Shown piece after piece: positions 1 through 8,117 of a stretch of 38,603 nt of DNA. The notes below the pieces were generated by a model that searched no databases, was not told where the DNA came from, and saw nothing but the letters and a program-made list of their open reading frames with translations. Position numbers and translations under genes: made by a program. The first letter of the stretch is position 1. Each line of letters starts with the position of its first letter. This DNA is from an uncultured Bacteroidales bacterium (GTDB lineage: Bacteria; Bacteroidota; Bacteroidia; Bacteroidales; Bacteroidaceae). The stretch spans positions 1-38,603 of the forward strand of contig CACYHW010000023.1 of NCBI GenBank assembly GCA_902774335.1. Reading direction: 5' to 3'.

Positions 1-89
1 TTGAGGATCATCTGGAGCTGCTCCATGAGTATCCGGAGCTGGCCAACCTGTACAGACTTATTTCAACCGACATAAACAAGAAATTATGA
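1..89 (+). CDS. C-terminal end of an upstream gene (partial; possible DUF2520/Rossmann-type protein)
   Basis: The frame starting at base 3 is open from the window edge and gives 28 residues ending in a stop at 87-89. The fragment is rich in Leu and Glu (it contains HLELLHEYPEL and NLYRLIS), like the helical tail of a soluble protein. Its stop overlaps the ATG of the next gene (ATGA at 86-89), a translational-coupling arrangement. In Bacteroidales, kdsC-maf pairs are, as I recall, often preceded by a Rossmann/DUF2520 protein and the tail would fit; that identity is inference. Only the 3' end is visible. Confidence 0.5.
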   Translation, partial: EDHLELLHEYPELANLYRLISTDINKKL

Positions 90-604
90 TAAACTACGAT
101 CTGACCTCCATCAGAGCTATGATCTTTGATGTGGACGGGGTGCTGAGCAAGCCTGTGATGAACCTGTCGGACACGGGCGATCCCATCCGTACGGTGAACG
201 TCAAGGACGGTTATGCGCTTCAGCTGGCCGTCAAGATGGGTCTGCACCTTTGCATCATTACCGGTGCGCGTGTGGACGAGGTGCGCAAGCGCTACGAGGG
301 GCTGGGCATAAAGGATGTATATATTGCTTCCAGCATCAAGATCAACGACTTTAACCACTTTGTGGAGAAGTACAATCTCAAGCCCGAGGAGATTCTCTAT
401 ATGGGCGACGATATCCCCGACTGGCAGGTCATGAGCCTGTGTGGACTGCCCTGCTGTCCGGCCGATGCCTGCCCCGAGATACAGGCGCTCTGCAAGTACG
501 TATCGCCCTACAAAGGCGGCGAGGGCTGCGTGCGCGATGTACTGGAGCATGTGCTCAAGATGCAGGGTAAGTGGATGAAGGATAATCATGCCTTTGGCTG
601 GTAA
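86..604 (+). CDS. kdsC: KdsC-type HAD phosphatase (3-deoxy-D-manno-octulosonate 8-phosphate phosphatase)
   Basis: Predicted to hydrolyse Kdo-8-phosphate to Kdo in the cytoplasm, a step in LPS inner-core synthesis. The 172 residues match the compact, capless C0 class of HAD phosphatases. Motif I is FDVDGVLS, with nucleophile Asp15 and acid/base Asp17. Motif II is IITGAR near residue 58, and motif IV is GDDIPD at 107-112 for Mg2+ binding. No cap domain is present, which fits tetrameric KdsC. The start ATG overlaps the stop of the preceding gene, and the gene ends inside the start region of maf, so the three are probably one operon. Alternative: a related HAD nucleotidase or KDN-9-P phosphatase. 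No separate Kdo gene is in the window to confirm the pathway. Confidence 0.85.
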   Translation: MINYDLTSIRAMIFDVDGVLSKPVMNLSDTGDPIRTVNVKDGYALQLAVKMGLHLCIITGARVDEVRKRYEGLGIKDVYIASSIKINDFNHFVEKYNLKPEEILYMGDDIPDWQVMSLCGLPCCPADACPEIQALCKYVSPYKGGEGCVRDVLEHVLKMQGKWMKDNHAFGW

Positions 605-1190
605 CAATATGCAGCTGCCTTACAACATAATACTGGCATCAAACTCTCCGCGCCGCCGCGAGCTGCTGGCGGGCCTGGGTCTGGACTTTACCGTCAAGGT
701 GATTGACGGCATCGACGAGTCGTGGCCTCAGGAACTCAAAGGGGAGGATATTCCGCTTTACATATCGCGTGAGAAGGCGGCGCCTTACCGCAAGCTCATG
801 GGCCCCAAGGATCTGGTGATAACTGCCGACACCATTGTCTACGTGGACGGTCAGGTGCTGGGCAAGCCCCATGATAAGGCCGATGCGCGCCGTATGCTTC
901 AGCTCATTTCGGGCCGCTGGCATGAGGTGATAACGGGCGTGACGCTGATGACGGCCCGGGGCGAGCGGAGCTTTGCGGTGACCACCAGGGTCAAATTCTG
1001 CAACCTTACGGAGAGCGAGATTGAGAGCTACGTGGAGAGCGGTCAGCCTATGGACAAGGCGGGCGCATACGGCATCCAGGAGTGGATAGGGTATGTGGGC
1101 GTGGAGGCCATAGAGGGCAGTTACTTCAATGTAGTGGGGCTGCCTGTGCAGCGCCTGTACCGCGAGCTTATGAACTTTTGCAAACAATAA
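588..1190 (+). CDS. maf: Maf family nucleotide pyrophosphatase (YhdE-type dTTP/UTP pyrophosphatase)
   Basis: Predicted to hydrolyse non-canonical or pyrimidine nucleoside triphosphates to monophosphates, a housecleaning role in the cytoplasm. The family signature SNSPRRREL lies at residues 18-26, the ADTIV motif carries the catalytic Asp81, LGKP follows at 91-94, and the C-terminal AGAYGIQ segment is typical of YhdE-type Maf. Length (200 aa) is normal. The ATG at 588 overlaps the end of kdsC and has GAAGGA a few bases upstream. A second in-frame ATG at 609 would give MQLPYNIILASNSP, closer to usual family N-termini, so the start is uncertain by seven codons. Confidence 0.9.
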   Translation: MPLAGNNMQLPYNIILASNSPRRRELLAGLGLDFTVKVIDGIDESWPQELKGEDIPLYISREKAAPYRKLMGPKDLVITADTIVYVDGQVLGKPHDKADARRMLQLISGRWHEVITGVTLMTARGERSFAVTTRVKFCNLTESEIESYVESGQPMDKAGAYGIQEWIGYVGVEAIEGSYFNVVGLPVQRLYRELMNFCKQ

Positions 1191-1211
1191 CCTTATTAAT
1201 TATAAGTCAAT

Positions 1212-3884
1212 ATGAAAACTAAATCACTTTTACTAACCTTATCAGTAGCATTGTCTGCCCAAGCGTTTGCGCAGAACCCTATTATCAGCACAATGTTTAC
1301 TCCTGATCCTGCACCGTTTGTATACGGTGACAAGGTCTATCTCTTTACTGATCACGATGAGGACGGCCCCAACCGTGACTTCAATATGAAGGACTGGGCG
1401 CTGTTCAGCACCGAGGATATGGTTAACTGGACCTATCTGGGTATCCAGGTTAACACATCGATTTTCAAGTGGGCCCGTCAGGGTCAGCGCGCCTGGGCCT
1501 GTCAGGGTGTGGAGCGCAACGGCAAGTGGTACTGGTATGTGTGCTGCAACAAGGCTAACGGCGGCGACGCTCTGGCTGTGGCTGTGGCCGATGATCCGCA
1601 GGGTCCCTGGACGGATGCCATTGGCGGTCCGCTGGCCGAGGGTTTCGGCTTTATCGACCCCACAGTGTTTGTGGACGATGACGGCCGCGCTTACCTGTTC
1701 TGGGGTAACAAGGGCCTCTGGTACGGCGAGCTGAATGATGATATGGTGTCGTTCAAGAACGGCTGGGAGGAGGTTCCGGGTTATCATGATCCGGAGTGCT
1801 TTGGCGAGCTGCAGTCCAAGATGAACTGGGCTAAGGGCCGCAACGAGATGATGACCCAGTACGAGGAGGGTCCGTGGGTGATGAAGCGCAACGGCACTTA
1901 CTACATCTCTTATCCCGCAGGCGGCGTTCCCGAGCATATGGCTTACTCAACGGCTCCTACCATCAACGGCCCGTGGACCTACCGCGGACGTATTATGGAC
2001 GAGGCTCAGAACAGCTTTACCATTCACGGCGGTAACATCACGTTCCAGGGCCGCGACTTTATGTTCTACCACAACGGCGGTCTGCCCGGTGGCGGCGGTT
2101 ATAACCGTTCGGCCTGCGTGGAGGAGTTCAAGTGGAACGCCGACGGCACATTCCCGTTCATACCGCAGACCAAGGAGGGTGTGGTGACTCCCGTCAAGAA
2201 CCTGAACCCCTACAAGCGCGTGGAGGCCGAGACACAGGCTCAGTCCAGCGGTCTGAAGGTGGATCATCGCGGCGGCAAGGATCACTTTGTGACCGATATC
2301 GACGACGGCGACTGGATACGCGTTCGCTCGGTCAACTTCCAGTACTCTGGCCAGAAGGCTGTGGTGGCTGTGGTCGGCGAGCAGAAGGGTAACGGCACCA
2401 TTGAGTTCTACGTTGACAACATGGAGGGTGAGCCGTTCTGCAAGGTGCCCGTAAACAGGGACAACGCAGGATTCCCCACCGCCGCATTCACATATCTGAT
2501 TGACACCAATGTCACTGGCGTTCACGATGTCTACATTGTGTTCCGCTGTGAGACTCCCAAGCCTTTCATCTTTGACTGGTGGCAGTTCAACCAGTACGCC
2601 AACATGCCTGTTGTTCAGACCAAGTTCACGGCCGATCCCGCCCCGGTGGTAATAAACGGTAAGGTGTTCCTCTACACCACTCACGATGAGGACGGCGCAC
2701 GTGGTTTCCAGATGTTTGACTGGCTGCTGTACACATCGGACGATATGGTTAACTGGCAGGACTTTGGCGCTGTGGCATCGCTGGACGACTTTAAGTACTA
2801 CGACGGCAAGAACGGCGCGTGGGCCGAGCAGGTTGTGGAGGCCAACGGCGAGTATTATATGTACTGCCCCATTCACGGTCACGGCATTGGCGTGCTGCGC
2901 TCGGACTCTCCCTACGGTCCGTTCCGCGACGCTCTGGGTGAGCCGCTGGTTTGGCAGAAGGAGCACTGGGACGATATTGATCCTACGGTGATGATTGACG
3001 ACGACGGTCAGGCTTACATGTACTGGGGTAACCCCAATGTCTACTCGGTCAAGCTGGGTAAGGATATGATCTCGCTAGACGGTCCTATAATCAAGCATCC
3101 CAAGATTCAGGATTATCAGGAGGGTCCGTGGATATGGAAGCACAACGGTCATTACTATCTGGCGTTTGCATCGACCTGCTGCCCCGAGGGTATAGGTTAC
3201 GCCATGAGCGACGGTCCTGAGGGTCCGTGGGAGTACAAGGGTCACATAATGGACCACACCGTCCGTACACGCGGTAACCATCCGGGCATTGTCCAGTACA
3301 AGGGTAAGAGCTATGTGTTTGGTCTCAACTATGACATAATGCACCTTAAGACCTTTGCGCACGCCGAGCAGCGTTCCGTATCGGTTGCCGAGCTGCATTA
3401 TAACGAGGACGGCACAATTCAGGAGGTTCCCTATTTTCTGGACAACGAGCTCAAGCAGATAAAGCCTTTTGATCCGTTCCGCCGCGTGGAGGCCGAGACG
3501 ATGGCCTGGGGCTACGGTCTTAAGACCAGCCGTACGGATGATATCCTGGACGAGGACGGCAGGACTATGCCTAACCTCTATGTGCATGACATCGACAACG
3601 GCGAGTACATAAAGGTGAGCGGTGTGGACTTTGGACTTAAGGGTGCCAAGAAGGTGCAGGTATCGGTGGGCTCCGACGGACTGGGCTGCATCGAGGTGCA
3701 TCTGGACGACCCCAAGAGCCCGGCTGTGGCGCTGATTCCCGTATCGGCCACCGGCGGACGCATGGAGTTCCAGATATATACCGAGAAATTCCGTAAGCGC
3801 ATTCGCGGCAAGCATGACCTCTACTTTGTCTTTACCGGCGCCGAGAAGGATATGTTCACCTTTGACTGGTGGCGTATGCGATAA
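1212..3884 (+). CDS. Secreted tandem GH43 glycosidase, GH43-CBM6-GH43-CBM6
   Basis: An 890-aa protein with a Sec signal peptide (AQAFA/Q near residue 20, no lipobox) and two repeats of one unit. GH43 domain 1 (about 22-332) shows the three expected acids: Asp32 in TPDPAP (base), Asp149 in FIDPTV (pKa modulator) and Glu219 in YEEGPW (acid). GH43 domain 2 (about 467-750) keeps all three: Asp475 in ADPAP, Asp590 in DIDPTV and Glu637 in YQEGPW. Each is followed by a CBM6-like beta-sandwich (333-460 and 756-889) starting RVEAET and ending FDWW. GH43 enzymes are mostly xylosidases or arabinofuranosidases; the exact substrate cannot be read. Both halves look catalytically intact. It starts 21 bp after maf with no clear promoter of its own. 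Confidence 0.88.
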   Translation: MKTKSLLLTLSVALSAQAFAQNPIISTMFTPDPAPFVYGDKVYLFTDHDEDGPNRDFNMKDWALFSTEDMVNWTYLGIQVNTSIFKWARQGQRAWACQGVERNGKWYWYVCCNKANGGDALAVAVADDPQGPWTDAIGGPLAEGFGFIDPTVFVDDDGRAYLFWGNKGLWYGELNDDMVSFKNGWEEVPGYHDPECFGELQSKMNWAKGRNEMMTQYEEGPWVMKRNGTYYISYPAGGVPEHMAYSTAPTINGPWTYRGRIMDEAQNSFTIHGGNITFQGRDFMFYHNGGLPGGGGYNRSACVEEFKWNADGTFPFIPQTKEGVVTPVKNLNPYKRVEAETQAQSSGLKVDHRGGKDHFVTDIDDGDWIRVRSVNFQYSGQKAVVAVVGEQKGNGTIEFYVDNMEGEPFCKVPVNRDNAGFPTAAFTYLIDTNVTGVHDVYIVFRCETPKPFIFDWWQFNQYANMPVVQTKFTADPAPVVINGKVFLYTTHDEDGARGFQMFDWLLYTSDDMVNWQDFGAVASLDDFKYYDGKNGAWAEQVVEANGEYYMYCPIHGHGIGVLRSDSPYGPFRDALGEPLVWQKEHWDDIDPTVMIDDDGQAYMYWGNPNVYSVKLGKDMISLDGPIIKHPKIQDYQEGPWIWKHNGHYYLAFASTCCPEGIGYAMSDGPEGPWEYKGHIMDHTVRTRGNHPGIVQYKGKSYVFGLNYDIMHLKTFAHAEQRSVSVAELHYNEDGTIQEVPYFLDNELKQIKPFDPFRRVEAETMAWGYGLKTSRTDDILDEDGRTMPNLYVHDIDNGEYIKVSGVDFGLKGAKKVQVSVGSDGLGCIEVHLDDPKSPAVALIPVSATGGRMEFQIYTEKFRKRIRGKHDLYFVFTGAEKDMFTFDWWRMR

Positions 3885-3896
3885 AGCGGTAAATTA

Positions 3897-3928
3897 TTTG
3901 ATTTTTAAATAGTAATCCGATATATTTG
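3897..3928 (+). promoter_or_regulatory. Bacteroidota-type promoter for the 3982-7016 unit
   Basis: A -33 TTTG at 3897-3900 and a -7 TATATTTG at 3921-3928 are separated by exactly 20 bases, matching the TTTG-N19-21-TAnnTTTG consensus of the Bacteroidota housekeeping sigma factor. It lies between the GH43 stop (3884) and the next ATG (3982), so the downstream two genes can be transcribed separately from the glycosidase. The start point is expected near 3935. Confidence 0.75.
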
Positions 3929-3940
3929 AAAGCGATAAAC

Positions 3941-3956
3941 GTCCGGGTAACCGGAC
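3941..3956 (+). other. Small GNRA-loop hairpin in the 5' leader
   Basis: GTCCGG, loop GTAA, CCGGAC: a perfect 6-bp stem closed by a GNRA-type tetraloop, just after the predicted transcription start and 25 bases before the ATG at 3982. It could stabilise the 5' end of the mRNA. Function is inference. Confidence 0.4.
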
Positions 3957-3981
3957 TGAACTGATTATTGCTTTTACAAAA

Positions 3982-4455
3982 ATGAGAAGGATTGCCATTG
4001 CTTTGATGGTGCTGCTCATGGCAGCACCACTTGAGTTGTTTTCACAAAACACTCTCACAGTATTCCAAAAGGACGGTCAGACTGTCAGCTTCGGGTTCTC
4101 CCAGAAGCCTGTGGTTACCTTTACCGACAGCAGTCTGGTGGTGACATCCACCGAGACCCAGGTGGAGTATCTGCTTTCCAAGGTGCAGAAATTTGTATTG
4201 ACCGAGGATCCCACTAAGGTTAACCAGGTCCAGGACGAGCTGCGCAAGCCCGTGCTGGTGCTTGACGATTATCAGGTGAATATAAGCGGCGCCAAACCGG
4301 ATGCCACCGTGAGGGTGCTGTCGGCCGACGGAAAGGAGCTTGCTACGTATAAGACGGACTCCGAGGGTTCCGTTACATTCACTATTTCAGAATTACCTGT
4401 AGGTACTTACATTATCAGATCAAATGACTTAAGCTTTAAAATTTTGAAGATATGA
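3982..4455 (+). CDS. Small secreted protein with type-IX-like C-terminal tail
   Basis: 157 aa with a signal peptide (hydrophobic stretch ending about LELFSQ, residue 22). Residues 25-75 form a beta-rich module (VFQKDGQTVSFGF, then KPVVTF) whose opening recurs at the start of the next gene (VYQKDGSKVRYVV). The C-terminal 60 residues (TVRVLSADGKEL ... LPVGTYIIRS ... FKILKI) resemble the short beta-sandwich tails of Bacteroidota secreted proteins, including type A type-IX sorting domains. The 4-bp ATGA overlap with the following gene shows tight coupling. The function is not recognised; it may be a surface adaptor or a partner of the SusD fusion. Confidence 0.75.
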   Translation: MRRIAIALMVLLMAAPLELFSQNTLTVFQKDGQTVSFGFSQKPVVTFTDSSLVVTSTETQVEYLLSKVQKFVLTEDPTKVNQVQDELRKPVLVLDDYQVNISGAKPDATVRVLSADGKELATYKTDSEGSVTFTISELPVGTYIIRSNDLSFKILKI

Positions 4456-7016
4456 AAAGGACTGTGACATTGCCTGTAATGAGGGTCATGGCGGCTCTCA
4501 TGCTATCGGTGTTGGGTTTGCTCAAGGCTCAGGCCCAGACCGAGGGTTATTATTTTATGAATGTGTACCAAAAGGACGGAAGCAAGGTCCGTTATGTGGT
4601 ACGGGATATAGAAAGTGTAAACTTTACCTTTGAAGAATCGCTGTTGGAAGGTCTGGAGTATGTGGACCTGGGCCTGAGTGTCAATTGGGCTACGTTCAAC
4701 GTGGGTGCCACCAGCCCTGAGGAGACAGGTGACTATTATCAGTGGGGCGCAATTGACACATCCAGTCAGTATTTTTTGGAGGATTATCGTTTTTATGTAC
4801 CGGAAGTTCCGGCATCAACCGGTGATGATGCCGGCGGCATGGATTGGTATTATTCCAAGTATGTTACCTCCACACAGTATGGAACGGTTGACAACAAGTA
4901 CATCCTTGAGCCGGAGGATGACGTGGCATCGGTCAAGTGGGGCGTTAAATGGCGTATTCCTACCATAAAGGAATTTGAAGAACTCAGGTATATGTGCACT
5001 TGGGAATGGACTGAACAGAATGGAGTTGAAGGATACCTGATTACAAGTGATGTCATGGGCTATGAAGACCGCTCAATTTTCCTTCCGGCAACAGGCTATA
5101 TGTATTACGGCATGCTAAGAAATACCGGCTATGGCACTTATTGGTCCAGTTCCTTGTCTAATTCGTCTTATGCGTATTATTTAAATTTCAATTATTCCTC
5201 TTATGAAAATAACAACCGCAACAGGTATTATGGAATGCCTGTGCGTCCTGTTGTCACTTCTGATTCGTGGAGGGGCATAACATCCATAGCACTCAGGCAG
5301 GATACACTTAGAATGTTGTCAGACAGCAAATCATATTTAGATTTGCTGATGTTGAGCGGTGATATGGATTACACATTCAAATACTACAAAGAGGCTGTTT
5401 GGTCATCTGACAATCCGGATATAGTATCTGTTGATGATTATGGTAATCTGGCTACTTTCCGCAATCCGGGTAAAGCCATAATAACAGTCAGATACAAGTC
5501 TTATGTGGCAAAATGTGTGGTTGTTGTAGATGAGAAGCCATTGGATATAAGGTTTGGTCAGGCGTTTGAGTATATGAAGGCTCTTATGCCTGTTACAGGA
5601 GACGGAGCCCAAAGGCATAATGACTTTGGATATGCATCGGTCATGATGCTTACTGATGCCAACGGTTTTGATGTGGTGTCAGATGATAACGGATATAACT
5701 GGACCGGAAATGAACTGGATTATTCCAACAGAAACGCCAATAGCTATGATGCACGAATAATATGGGAATACCTGTATAAACAGATTTTCAAGTGTAATGA
5801 TGTGATCAGCCATATCGATTTACGCTCCCAGAAACCTGAGGATATGTTTATGCTAGGTCAGATGTGCGCATTAAGGGCGTTCTGCTACTGGAATCTGGCT
5901 CAGTTGTATCAGTTCAATTATACAGGTAATCAGAATATGCCCTGTGTTCCAATCATTACTGAAAGGAACCAGGAGAGTGCTCTTGAAAACGGATGTGCAA
6001 GAGCTACGGTTGCCCAGGTCTATACTCAGATCATGAACGATATGAACAGTGCTGTCAACCTGTTGCAACAGGCTCAGGATGCTGGAACAGAGCGTGCCGA
6101 CAAGAGGTATATCGACCTGTCGGTAGCGTATGGATTACGTTCCAGAGTGAACCTGACAATGGGCAACTGGGCAGATGCCGCAAGCGATGCACAGGCTGCC
6201 ATAAATGCATCGGCGGCAAGACCGTCGTCAATACAGGAGGCATCACGTCCGGCATTCTGGACTGCTGACGAGCCTGACTGGATGTGGGGTATCATTGTTG
6301 ATGAAACGGATGCTATTGTGGAGTCCGGCATAGTCAACTACCCGTCGCATATGGGTTCGTTCAACTGGGGATACTCGTGGTACAGCGGCGGCTATAAGAT
6401 TAACAGGAGTCTGTTCAACAGCATAAGCAGCACTGATGTGCGTAAGGGCTGGTGGATTGATGATGCCGGCTACTCGCCTAATCTGACCAGCGAACAGATA
6501 GCATTTATTGCTGATTACTTCGGTGAAGAATTGATTCAGGTCAAGTTCGCTCCCTATAAGAATAAGTTGGAAACAGATATCAACGCCAACGATATACCTC
6601 TGATGCGTATTGAGGAGATGTATCTGATCATTGCCGAGTGTAAGGCCAGGATGGGTCAGGCCGATGCGTTACAGGTGCTGGAGAACTTTGTAACCACATA
6701 CAGGGATCCGCAGTACTCGTTTGCTACGCCTTCAGCCGATGCTCAGAGTCTTGTGGATGAGATATGGAGGCAGCGCAGGATAGAATTCTGGGGCGAGGGC
6801 CTTTCATGGTTTGACATAATGAGGCTTGGCAAGGGCGTAGACCGTCGCGGTGCCGGTTACCCGAATGACTATGTGATATTCAACATTGCAGCCGATGATT
6901 CCATCCTACTCTGGCGTATTCCTGATAAGGAGATAGAGTCAAATCCTCTGATATCGGTGGATGACAACAATCCGGCTTGTGAATTGCCGCAGCCTGTTGA
7001 CGATTATGAGTATTGA
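4452..7016 (+). CDS. Chimeric secreted protein: Fibrobacter-type paralogous domain, Big_2-like domain, SusD/RagB domain
   Basis: 854 aa in one uninterrupted frame. Residues 1-29 are a Sec signal with no lipobox Cys (ends LLKAQAQ). Residues 30-65 echo the previous protein. Residues about 69-268 match the Fib_succ_major/TIGR02145 type domain (VDLGLSVNWATFNVGA, KWRIPTIKEFEEL, FLPATGY, YGMPVRPV). Residues about 277-360 look like a Big_2 domain (WSSDNPDIVSVDDYG, then GKAIITVRY). From about 365 to 854 is a full-length SusD-like fold (IWEYLYKQIFKCNDVI, LRAFCYWNLAQLYQ, EMYLIIAECKARMG, RRIEFWGEGLSWFDIMRL). SusD proteins normally are surface lipoproteins paired with a SusC transporter; this one lacks both. 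The stretch around 5100-6000 looks richer in A+T than the flanks. It may bind glycans as an accessory protein, which is inference. Confidence 0.8.
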   Translation: MKRTVTLPVMRVMAALMLSVLGLLKAQAQTEGYYFMNVYQKDGSKVRYVVRDIESVNFTFEESLLEGLEYVDLGLSVNWATFNVGATSPEETGDYYQWGAIDTSSQYFLEDYRFYVPEVPASTGDDAGGMDWYYSKYVTSTQYGTVDNKYILEPEDDVASVKWGVKWRIPTIKEFEELRYMCTWEWTEQNGVEGYLITSDVMGYEDRSIFLPATGYMYYGMLRNTGYGTYWSSSLSNSSYAYYLNFNYSSYENNNRNRYYGMPVRPVVTSDSWRGITSIALRQDTLRMLSDSKSYLDLLMLSGDMDYTFKYYKEAVWSSDNPDIVSVDDYGNLATFRNPGKAIITVRYKSYVAKCVVVVDEKPLDIRFGQAFEYMKALMPVTGDGAQRHNDFGYASVMMLTDANGFDVVSDDNGYNWTGNELDYSNRNANSYDARIIWEYLYKQIFKCNDVISHIDLRSQKPEDMFMLGQMCALRAFCYWNLAQLYQFNYTGNQNMPCVPIITERNQESALENGCARATVAQVYTQIMNDMNSAVNLLQQAQDAGTERADKRYIDLSVAYGLRSRVNLTMGNWADAASDAQAAINASAARPSSIQEASRPAFWTADEPDWMWGIIVDETDAIVESGIVNYPSHMGSFNWGYSWYSGGYKINRSLFNSISSTDVRKGWWIDDAGYSPNLTSEQIAFIADYFGEELIQVKFAPYKNKLETDINANDIPLMRIEEMYLIIAECKARMGQADALQVLENFVTTYRDPQYSFATPSADAQSLVDEIWRQRRIEFWGEGLSWFDIMRLGKGVDRRGAGYPNDYVIFNIAADDSILLWRIPDKEIESNPLISVDDNNPACELPQPVDDYEY

Positions 7017-7033
7017 GTGATATACCTGAATAG

Positions 7034-7068
7034 GAATCCCCGGGAACCAGAGCGGTTTCCGGGGATTC
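7034..7068. terminator. Bidirectional hairpin terminator between convergent genes
   Basis: A 15-bp stem (GAATCCCCGGGAACC at 7034-7048 with GGTTTCCGGGGATTC at 7054-7068; one G-T pair) with a 5-base loop, followed on the plus strand by TGTTTTAT. It sits 17 bases after the SusD-fusion stop and 18 bases before the end of the convergent HdrA-like gene. Confidence 0.75.
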
Positions 7069-7086
7069 TGTTTTATGCGGTAAGTG

Positions 7087-8109
7087 TTACTGCGGCAGGC
7101 TGTCGACGTATTCCTTGATGGCCAGAGCGGCAGCGCGGGCGTCGTTCACTGTGTCCCACACGCTCATGGGGCGCTTGCAGCTTCCGGCAGCAAAGAGGCC
7201 GGGCTTGCCGGTATCGTTGTCGTACAGGTGCGGGCTGACTGTGCGGATAAAGCCGTAGTCGCCGCTTATGTCGCAGGCTTTGCCCAGCGCCTTGGTACCG
7301 CACGATGCTTCCATGCCTACCATGAGTACCAGAAGGTCCGTAGTCATCTTGAGGGGCAGTCCCATAAGGGTGTCCTCGCTCTTGAGCTGGATGCGGCTGT
7401 CAAAGGTGGCGGCGGCCTCCGAGATGCGGCCGCGCACAAAACTTACGCCGTATTTCTCCTGAGCGGTGCGGTACATCTCCTCAAATCCCTGTCCCCACAT
7501 ACGCAGATCCATATAGAAGACCGATGCCTCGCACGCGGGTATCTGTTTCCTGACCTCGATGGCCTGCTTGACGGCTGTTACACAGCATATCTTGGAGCAG
7601 TAGTTGTTGCCGCTCTTCTCGTCACGGGAGCCTACGCACTGCAGGAATGTCACGCGCTTGGGCTCATCGCCGTTGGCGTTGAGTATCTTGCCGTGCTTGA
7701 TCATCTGCTCCATATCGAGCGAGGTGATGACTCCCTTGTAGATGCCGTAGCCCAGCTCCTCCTTGCGGTGGGCGTCAAAGACCTGATAGCCGGTGGCCAC
7801 GAGTACGGCATCGGCTACATAGGTCTGCTCCTTGGAGTCTATCAGCTTCCACTCGGTGCCCTGCCACTTGAGGTCGGTGATGTCTACGCCGAGTATGGTG
7901 GTGATGCCGTCGGTGAGCAGCTTGCCGCTCAGGTCATCGGCCACCTCCTGGGCTGCCTGGAAATTGGGGAACAGGAAGGCTTTGTCCTGTATGTTCTTGA
8001 GAGGTGACTCCGACTTCTCGAACAGAGTGACCTGAACTCCTTGTCTGGCCAGTACTGATGCGGCCTCTATACCGGCGGGGCCGGCTCCTATTATAGCGAC
8101 TTTTTTCAT
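7087..8109 (-). CDS. HdrA/QmoA-like FAD iron-sulfur oxidoreductase
   Basis: A flavoprotein of the HdrA/QmoA class, predicted to pass electrons among the Hdr-like subunits encoded just upstream. The ATG at 8109 (MKKVAIIGAGPAGIEAA) is preferred; the longer frame begins with TTG at 8115. The N-terminus is a Rossmann FAD site (GAGPAG). The HdrA signature LQCVGSRD is followed by NYCSKICC, giving Cys158, Cys171, Cys175 and Cys176, the ligands of the HdrA-type [4Fe-4S] cluster. At 340 aa it is shorter than methanogen HdrA (about 650) and has no ferredoxin insertion, nearer to QmoA. It ends the operon, 8 bases from the HdrB-like stop. The C-terminus keeps the second FAD contact region (PGLFAAGSCKRPMSVWDTV). 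Confidence 0.85.
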   Translation of the reverse strand: MKKVAIIGAGPAGIEAASVLARQGVQVTLFEKSESPLKNIQDKAFLFPNFQAAQEVADDLSGKLLTDGITTILGVDITDLKWQGTEWKLIDSKEQTYVADAVLVATGYQVFDAHRKEELGYGIYKGVITSLDMEQMIKHGKILNANGDEPKRVTFLQCVGSRDEKSGNNYCSKICCVTAVKQAIEVRKQIPACEASVFYMDLRMWGQGFEEMYRTAQEKYGVSFVRGRISEAAATFDSRIQLKSEDTLMGLPLKMTTDLLVLMVGMEASCGTKALGKACDISGDYGFIRTVSPHLYDNDTGKPGLFAAGSCKRPMSVWDTVNDARAAALAIKEYVDSLPQ

Positions 8110-8117
8110 ATTCAAAC

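Noticed and set aside
1947-2966. 339-aa open frame on the minus strand
   Set aside because: It lies opposite the tandem GH43 gene and has no motif; codon bias of the real gene explains it.
7084-8007. 307-aa open frame on the plus strand
   Set aside because: It is fully antisense to the HdrA-like gene, whose FAD and cysteine motifs are clear; it is a shadow frame.
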